Shown here: positions 6,353-9,858 of the stretch, piece by piece
How positions within the stretch are numbered: position 1 is the stretch's first letter
Layout: each line of letters begins with the position of its first letter
Source of the DNA: Ruminococcaceae bacterium UBA1227
Lineage (GTDB): Bacteria > Bacillota > Clostridia > Oscillospirales > Acutalibacteraceae
Reading direction: 5' to 3'
Assembly: GCA_002309175.1 (NCBI GenBank)
Contig: DBWX01000007.1
Location: 39,063-48,920, forward strand
Length of the DNA stretch: 9,858 nt
Translations under genes and position numbers: made by a program
Notes under the pieces: model-generated
Told to the model about the DNA's origin: nothing
Databases searched by the model: none
What the model saw: only the letters and a program-made list of their open reading frames with translations

Positions 6353-7844
6353 ATTTCTTGGCCGGAGTGGGTATGAGTTCGCACTGGGAAAGAACCTTGT
6401 CAAAGCGGGAGATTACATCGTCAATCATCTTCTCGTCATATGCGGCAGATGTGTAGAGACGGGAGCCTGCGAGAGTAACGATACCCTCTGCCATGTAGGC
6501 TGCGCCCATGTTCTGCATCTCTACCTGGCGGATGCCGGTCTGTTCGAGAATCTTGGGAACTTCCCAGATCTTCTTCTTGTCAATCGCAAACTGCATTGTA
6601 CCGACTGTGTCGAGGTGACATACGGAACCTACGTTGAATGCGACGAAGGGGAGGTTGTACTTCTTTATGCTGTCCTGAATGCCCTTGATGAGACGGTCGC
6701 CCATCTTGCCGGCCTTCTCGCAGGCATTTCTCTTCTCAATCTCGCAGATAGCGGTGTAACCGGCTACGCAGGAGATGGGAGTGGCAGCGAGTGTGCCGCC
6801 GCACATGGCCTTCTTGACCTTCTTGCCTGAAGCGTCAAGGCCTGCACCGAGGTGCTTCATTACGTCCTTGTGTCCGCCGATACCGCCGGCACCCGGATAA
6901 CCGCCCGCGATAACCTTGCCGAAGATGGTGAGGTCGGGATCGATACCGTAGTAACCCTGTGCACCGGAGAGACCGATACGGAAGCCCGATACGACCTCAT
7001 CACAGATGAGGAGGGCGCCGTACTTGTGACAGAGAGCCTCAACGCCCTTTACGAACTCTTTCGTTACGGGACGTGTCGCAGATTCGGGGCCGATGGGCTC
7101 TATGAATACGCCGGCTGTGCCGCCGAATTTTTCATTCATCTTGAGTTTCTTCTCGAGGTCTTCAAGGTCGCCGGGGAAGAAGCCCTGTGTGTGAAGGAAC
7201 GCATAGAGCGGAACGCCCTTTGACTGGAGGTTCATTGTGCCAGGAACACGCATGTCCCATGCGAGCATGTCAGACCAGCCGTGGTAAGCGCCGCCCATCT
7301 TGAGGATGTTTTTGTGACCTGTGGCGAGACGTGCAACACGCTCTGCGCACATGCAGGCCTCAGTGCCCGAACCGAGCATACGGAACATCTCGACTGAAGG
7401 TACGCACTCGGAGATCTTCTTCGCGAGTTTCATCTCGTACTCGTGGAAGAGACCTGTAGAAGGACCGCAGGTGTTGAGGAGGTCCATGACGGCTTCCTTG
7501 ACTACCGGATCGTTTGAGCCGAGGATTGTGGGACCGCCTGCCTGGAGAAGGTCGTAATACCTGTTTCCGTCAATGTCGTAGAGATAGGCGCCTTCGGCCT
7601 TCGTCATAACGATGGGGAAGGGGTGGTTGAAAGCGAGGTTGTGCTGAACTCCGCCGGGGATTACATCACGCGCTTCCGTAATCATGGCCTTTGACTTTGC
7701 ACACTTCTTCTCAAAATACTCCTCCTCATACTTCTTGAGGGCATTTCTGTTTATTGAGTAAACCGGCATCTTGATGAGTTCATCAAGTTCCTTGTTTATT
7801 GCTATGGCGTCCGGATACTCAGTGATTGCAAATCCTGTTTTCAT
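6351..7844 (-). CDS. Class III PLP-dependent aminotransferase, glutamate-1-semialdehyde aminomutase-like
   Basis: This 497-residue cytosolic enzyme belongs to the fold-type I, class III aminotransferases. It transfers an amino group between an amine or amino acid and a carbonyl, or shifts it within one molecule. Visible motifs: GSGTEA at 158-163 (cofactor phosphate binding), YHGW at 187-190, IEPI at 248-251, DEVVSGFR at 282-289 with Asp282 expected to contact the PLP ring nitrogen, FGKVIAGGYP with Schiff-base Lys310, and CGGT at 348-351. DEVVSGFR and GGYPGAGGIGG resemble HemL, but the chain is some 60-70 residues longer, with an N-terminal extension of about 60 residues. The linkage to an aldolase and a sugar kinase instead of tetrapyrrole genes argues for a catabolic role. 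GGAGG eight bases before the ATG supports the start. A TetR-type operator and a promoter lie upstream. Family is firm; substrate is not known. Confidence 0.88.
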   Translation of the reverse strand: MKTGFAITEYPDAIAINKELDELIKMPVYSINRNALKKYEEEYFEKKCAKSKAMITEARDVIPGGVQHNLAFNHPFPIVMTKAEGAYLYDIDGNRYYDLLQAGGPTILGSNDPVVKEAVMDLLNTCGPSTGLFHEYEMKLAKKISECVPSVEMFRMLGSGTEACMCAERVARLATGHKNILKMGGAYHGWSDMLAWDMRVPGTMNLQSKGVPLYAFLHTQGFFPGDLEDLEKKLKMNEKFGGTAGVFIEPIGPESATRPVTKEFVKGVEALCHKYGALLICDEVVSGFRIGLSGAQGYYGIDPDLTIFGKVIAGGYPGAGGIGGHKDVMKHLGAGLDASGKKVKKAMCGGTLAATPISCVAGYTAICEIEKRNACEKAGKMGDRLIKGIQDSIKKYNLPFVAFNVGSVCHLDTVGTMQFAIDKKKIWEVPKILEQTGIRQVEMQNMGAAYMAEGIVTLAGSRLYTSAAYDEKMIDDVISRFDKVLSQCELIPTPAKK

Positions 7845-7871
7845 ATATTTACCTCCGCTTAAAATAGTGGT

Positions 7872-7887
7872 GTGAGCAGCGGCTCAC
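7872..7887. promoter_or_regulatory. Operator 1, palindrome upstream of the aminotransferase gene
   Basis: GTGAGCAGCGGCTCAC is a palindrome with perfect 6-bp arms (7 bp counting the flanking T and A). It lies between the minus-strand -10 box and the aminotransferase start, about +9 to +24 from the inferred transcript start. It matches operator 2 at 13 of 16 positions. A repressor here would block the aminotransferase-aldolase operon. The binding protein is inferred to be the adjacent TetR regulator. Confidence 0.85.
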
Positions 7888-7902
7888 AATTCTTACAATA
7901 AA

Positions 7903-7931
7903 ATTATACTACGCGGGCGCGCGAAAATAAA
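7903..7931 (-). promoter_or_regulatory. Promoter of the aminotransferase-aldolase operon
   Basis: On the minus strand a perfect TATAAT -10 box covers 7908-7903. A weak -35 (TTTATT, 7931-7926) lies 17 bases upstream. The weak -35 and the GC-rich spacer between the boxes suggest modest basal activity or help from another factor. The transcript would start near 7896, upstream of operator 1. Confidence 0.6.
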
Positions 7932-7945
7932 GGGGCAACTGCTTA

Positions 7946-7974
7946 TTGAAATTTACAAATTTTGTTGCTACAAT
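7946..7974 (+). promoter_or_regulatory. Promoter of the tetR-kinase operon
   Basis: TTGAAA (7946-7951) and TACAAT (7969-7974) are separated by 17 bases, close to sigma-A consensus. The inferred start near 7981 puts operator 2 immediately downstream, consistent with autorepression. Confidence 0.7.
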
Positions 7975-7983
7975 TTAGTTATA

Positions 7984-7999
7984 GTGAGCAACTACTCAC
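7984..7999. promoter_or_regulatory. Operator 2, palindrome upstream of tetR
   Basis: GTGAGCAACTACTCAC has perfect 5-bp arms and matches operator 1 at 13 of 16 positions. It covers roughly +4 to +19 of the inferred tetR transcript and abuts the tetR ribosome binding site. The centres of the two operators are 112 bp apart, bracketing both divergent promoters. Confidence 0.85.
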
Positions 8000-8004
8000 G
8001 GAGG
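8000..8004 (+). promoter_or_regulatory. Ribosome binding site that fixes the tetR start
   Basis: GGAGG lies six bases before the ATG at 8011. An in-frame GTG at 7984 would put the start codon inside operator 2, upstream of this site and almost at the inferred transcript start, so the ATG is preferred. Confidence 0.8.
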
Positions 8005-8010
8005 AATGAT

Positions 8011-8694
8011 ATGGGAGAACGCGTGTATCATAAGGAGGCTTTTGACAGGGCAAAACCTGAGTATCGGAATGCAGTGCTGACTGCCGGAATTGACGAATTC
8101 TCAAAACTCGGCCTGGAAAAAGCCAATATCAACGTAATCGCGAAGAAGGCCGGAGTCTCGGTGGGACTTCTTTACAAGTACTTCGAGACCAAGGAGGACT
8201 TCTTTATTACCTGCGTTGAGGAGGCTACCAAGACGCTGGAGGAGATAATAGACGGAGTCGTAAACTCCGACGACAAGCTCCTGGTTCGCGCCGAGAAACT
8301 CATCCGGGCAATACAGGCGACGTCCGGAGCCGACTCAAAATACGTAAAGCTCTACAATGAGATTACCAGAATCTCCGGAAACGACGGCGCTGAGGAACTT
8401 GCGGCCAAGGTCGAAGGCCTGTCCGCTACGACATACAGGAACTTTATCGAGGCCGCAAGAAAGAGCGGAGACATCCGCTCCGACTGTGATACGGCGATGT
8501 TCGCGTTCTTCTTTGACACACTGCTTATGACACTTCAGTTCTCCTACACATGCGACTATTACAGGGAGAGACTCAAACTCTTCTGCGGTGAGGACATCTT
8601 CGATGATGACGAGCGCATGGTGAAGGAACTTCTGAAATTTCTTGAATCGGCTTTCACCTTTGAACATGCCGATGTAAAACGACTTGAACGTTGA
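8011..8694 (+). CDS. TetR/AcrR family transcriptional regulator
   Basis: This is a 227-residue DNA-binding protein, of usual TetR length. The N-terminal helix-turn-helix is clear: AVLTAGIDEFSKLG at about 21-34, ANINVIAKKAGVS at 38-50 and VGLLYKYFETKEDFF at 51-65, including the typical YKYF motif of the recognition helix end. The C-terminal 150 residues are helical and would bind an unknown ligand and form the dimer. Two matching palindromes in the intergenic region, one just upstream of this gene and one upstream of the divergent aminotransferase gene, are probable operators. The protein is therefore likely an autorepressor that also controls the aminotransferase-aldolase operon. A sugar kinase gene starts 16 bases downstream and is presumably co-transcribed. 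TetR control of a sugar-type locus is less common than LacI, DeoR or AraC control. The family call is secure; operator assignment is inference from position and symmetry. Confidence 0.93.
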   Translation: MGERVYHKEAFDRAKPEYRNAVLTAGIDEFSKLGLEKANINVIAKKAGVSVGLLYKYFETKEDFFITCVEEATKTLEEIIDGVVNSDDKLLVRAEKLIRAIQATSGADSKYVKLYNEITRISGNDGAEELAAKVEGLSATTYRNFIEAARKSGDIRSDCDTAMFAFFFDTLLMTLQFSYTCDYYRERLKLFCGEDIFDDDERMVKELLKFLESAFTFEHADVKRLER

Positions 8695-8710
8695 AAGCGG
8701 GGGACTTTTA

Positions 8711-9858
8711 ATGGGTAAATATGTTATTGCGTACGATGTAGGCACAACCGGTCTTAAGACCTGTCTTTTCGAGATTGACAAAACCATAGTTTTAAAGGAT
8801 GCCGCTTCACACGGTTACGGCCTTTATATGGTTGAAAACGGCGGTGTCGAGCAGGATTTCAATGAGTGGTGGGAGGCAATGGTACACACCACGAAGGAAA
8901 TAATGGAGAGGAATCCCGATGTGAAGACAGAGGGTATATCCTTCTGCTCACAGATGCAGGGACTTGTCGCTCTCGACAGGGACGGCAATGTCATCCGCCG
9001 TCCCATGTCCTATATGGATCAGCGTGCGAAAGAGGAGATAAAGAAGGGCATTGCAAACGGCATCCAGATTGCCGGTGCGAATGTCTTCAAACTCCTTCCT
9101 TATCTCTACTATACGGGTGCGGTATCCTGCTCCGTAAAGGACCCCATATGGAAGTATAAATGGATAGAGGCACATGAGCCTGAAAACTTCAGTAAACTTT
9201 ACAAGATTGTGGATGTAAAGGAATCAATCATCGCGAAGATGACCGGCAGAATAGTAATGACGCCCGACTCAGCTTTCGGTCAGCTCCTCTACGACACAAG
9301 AAAAGGCCATGAGGGATGGAGCAAAACGGTCTGTAAGCTTGTCGATGTAAATCCCGACCACCTCGCTGAGATAGTTCCCTGCACGGAAGTTGTAGGCGGA
9401 CTCACGAAAGAGGCGGCCGATGAGCTCGGCCTCCCCGAGGGCACGCCGGTATTCGGCGGAGGCGGTGACGCCACGCTCATCGGCGTAGGCGCAGGCGCGG
9501 TACGTCCCGGCGACACCCACATCTATTCCGGCACATCCGGCTGGGTATCGACGGTGGTCGAAAAGCAGACCGTCGATACGGGAGCCATGATTGCCGCGAT
9601 AGTGGGAGCCGAGTCCGGACGTTACAATTACTTCGCCGAGCATGAGACCTCAGGCAAGTGCCTTGAGTGGGTCAAGAACCACCTGGCTCTTGACGAGATA
9701 GACATCTATCTTGATAAAAGAGATGTCACCCAGTGCCCCGAGAATTTCGAGGAGGCTTACACAAGCCTTTACGATTATCTTTCAAAGGTTATAAAGGACA
9801 CACCCGCAGGCTCAAACGGTGTACTCTTCACACCCTGGCTGCACGGCAACCGCTGTCC
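8711..9858 (+). CDS. FGGY family carbohydrate kinase, 3' truncated by window edge
   Basis: This is an ATP-dependent sugar or polyol kinase of the xylulokinase/gluconokinase/glycerol kinase superfamily. The frame is open from the ATG to the window end, giving 382 residues; the family is usually about 480-520, so 100 or more residues lie outside. Visible motifs: N-terminal phosphate loop DVGTTGLKT at 9-17, SQMQG at 80-84, SYMDQRAKEE at 100-109, GGGGD at 249-253 with Asp253 the likely catalytic base, YSGTSGW at 272-278, and LFTPWLHGNR near the break, the start of the second FGGY signature region. SQMQG and MDQR resemble xylulokinase-type members more than glycerol kinase. GGGGG seven bases before the ATG is the ribosome binding site. 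It follows tetR by 16 bases and would phosphorylate the substrate or intermediate handled by the divergent aminotransferase and aldolase. Substrate cannot be named. Confidence 0.92.
   Translation, partial: MGKYVIAYDVGTTGLKTCLFEIDKTIVLKDAASHGYGLYMVENGGVEQDFNEWWEAMVHTTKEIMERNPDVKTEGISFCSQMQGLVALDRDGNVIRRPMSYMDQRAKEEIKKGIANGIQIAGANVFKLLPYLYYTGAVSCSVKDPIWKYKWIEAHEPENFSKLYKIVDVKESIIAKMTGRIVMTPDSAFGQLLYDTRKGHEGWSKTVCKLVDVNPDHLAEIVPCTEVVGGLTKEAADELGLPEGTPVFGGGGDATLIGVGAGAVRPGDTHIYSGTSGWVSTVVEKQTVDTGAMIAAIVGAESGRYNYFAEHETSGKCLEWVKNHLALDEIDIYLDKRDVTQCPENFEEAYTSLYDYLSKVIKDTPAGSNGVLFTPWLHGNRC

Noticed and set aside
7955..7965. ACAAATTTTGT imperfect inverted repeat in the tetR promoter spacer
   Set aside because: Short, AT-only symmetry of this kind is expected by chance in an AT-rich promoter and is not repeated elsewhere in the window.
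7984..8010. GTG at 7984 as the tetR start
   Set aside because: It falls inside operator 2 and almost on the inferred transcript start. The ATG at 8011 has a proper GGAGG.
8335..8787. 150-codon minus-strand open frame across the tetR-kinase junction
   Set aside because: It overlaps two well-supported plus-strand genes and shows no recognisable domain.
1..9858. Mobile elements, CRISPR arrays, tRNA or rRNA genes, riboswitches
   Set aside because: I saw no transposase or integrase coding, regular direct repeats, tRNA-like cloverleaf, rRNA segment or recognisable riboswitch core. All intergenic gaps are under 170 bases and are accounted for.

Overview
The window is a gene-dense stretch of a bacterial chromosome with about even base composition. 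Strong AGGAGG-type ribosome binding sites, U-tract intrinsic terminators and gene content all fit a Firmicute of the class Clostridia, possibly an anaerobe of gut or rumen type. The taxonomic placement is inference. I found no RNA gene, mobile element, CRISPR array or long non-coding stretch.

Layout. (1) Positions 1-752 hold the 3' part of a pyridoxal/pyridoxamine kinase gene, closed by a terminator. (2) Positions 834-5076 form a tight plus-strand operon: a DUF362 protein with an unusual cysteine-rich C-terminal half, then two tandem paralogous M28 metallopeptidases with transmembrane hairpins inserted into the catalytic fold. A terminator built to work in both directions separates this operon from the convergent genes that follow. 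(3) Positions 5127-7844 are a minus-strand pair: a class III PLP aminotransferase of the glutamate-1-semialdehyde aminomutase type, followed by a tandem-domain class II aldolase. (4) Positions 8011-9858 are a divergent plus-strand pair: a TetR-family regulator and a FGGY-family carbohydrate kinase that runs off the window.

The right half reads as one regulated catabolic locus. Between the divergent aminotransferase and tetR genes lie two near-identical 16-bp palindromes, each just downstream of a recognisable promoter. The TetR protein probably represses both its own operon (with the kinase) and the aminotransferase-aldolase operon. Kinase plus aldolase is the usual core of sugar or polyol breakdown. 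A class III aminotransferase beside them suggests an amino sugar, amino alcohol or similar substrate. No transporter or isomerase is visible, and the substrate cannot be named from the sequence.

The most unusual items are the TetR-controlled aminotransferase/aldolase/kinase set, the tandem membrane M28 peptidases next to the Cys-rich DUF362 protein, and the degenerate second domain of the aldolase.
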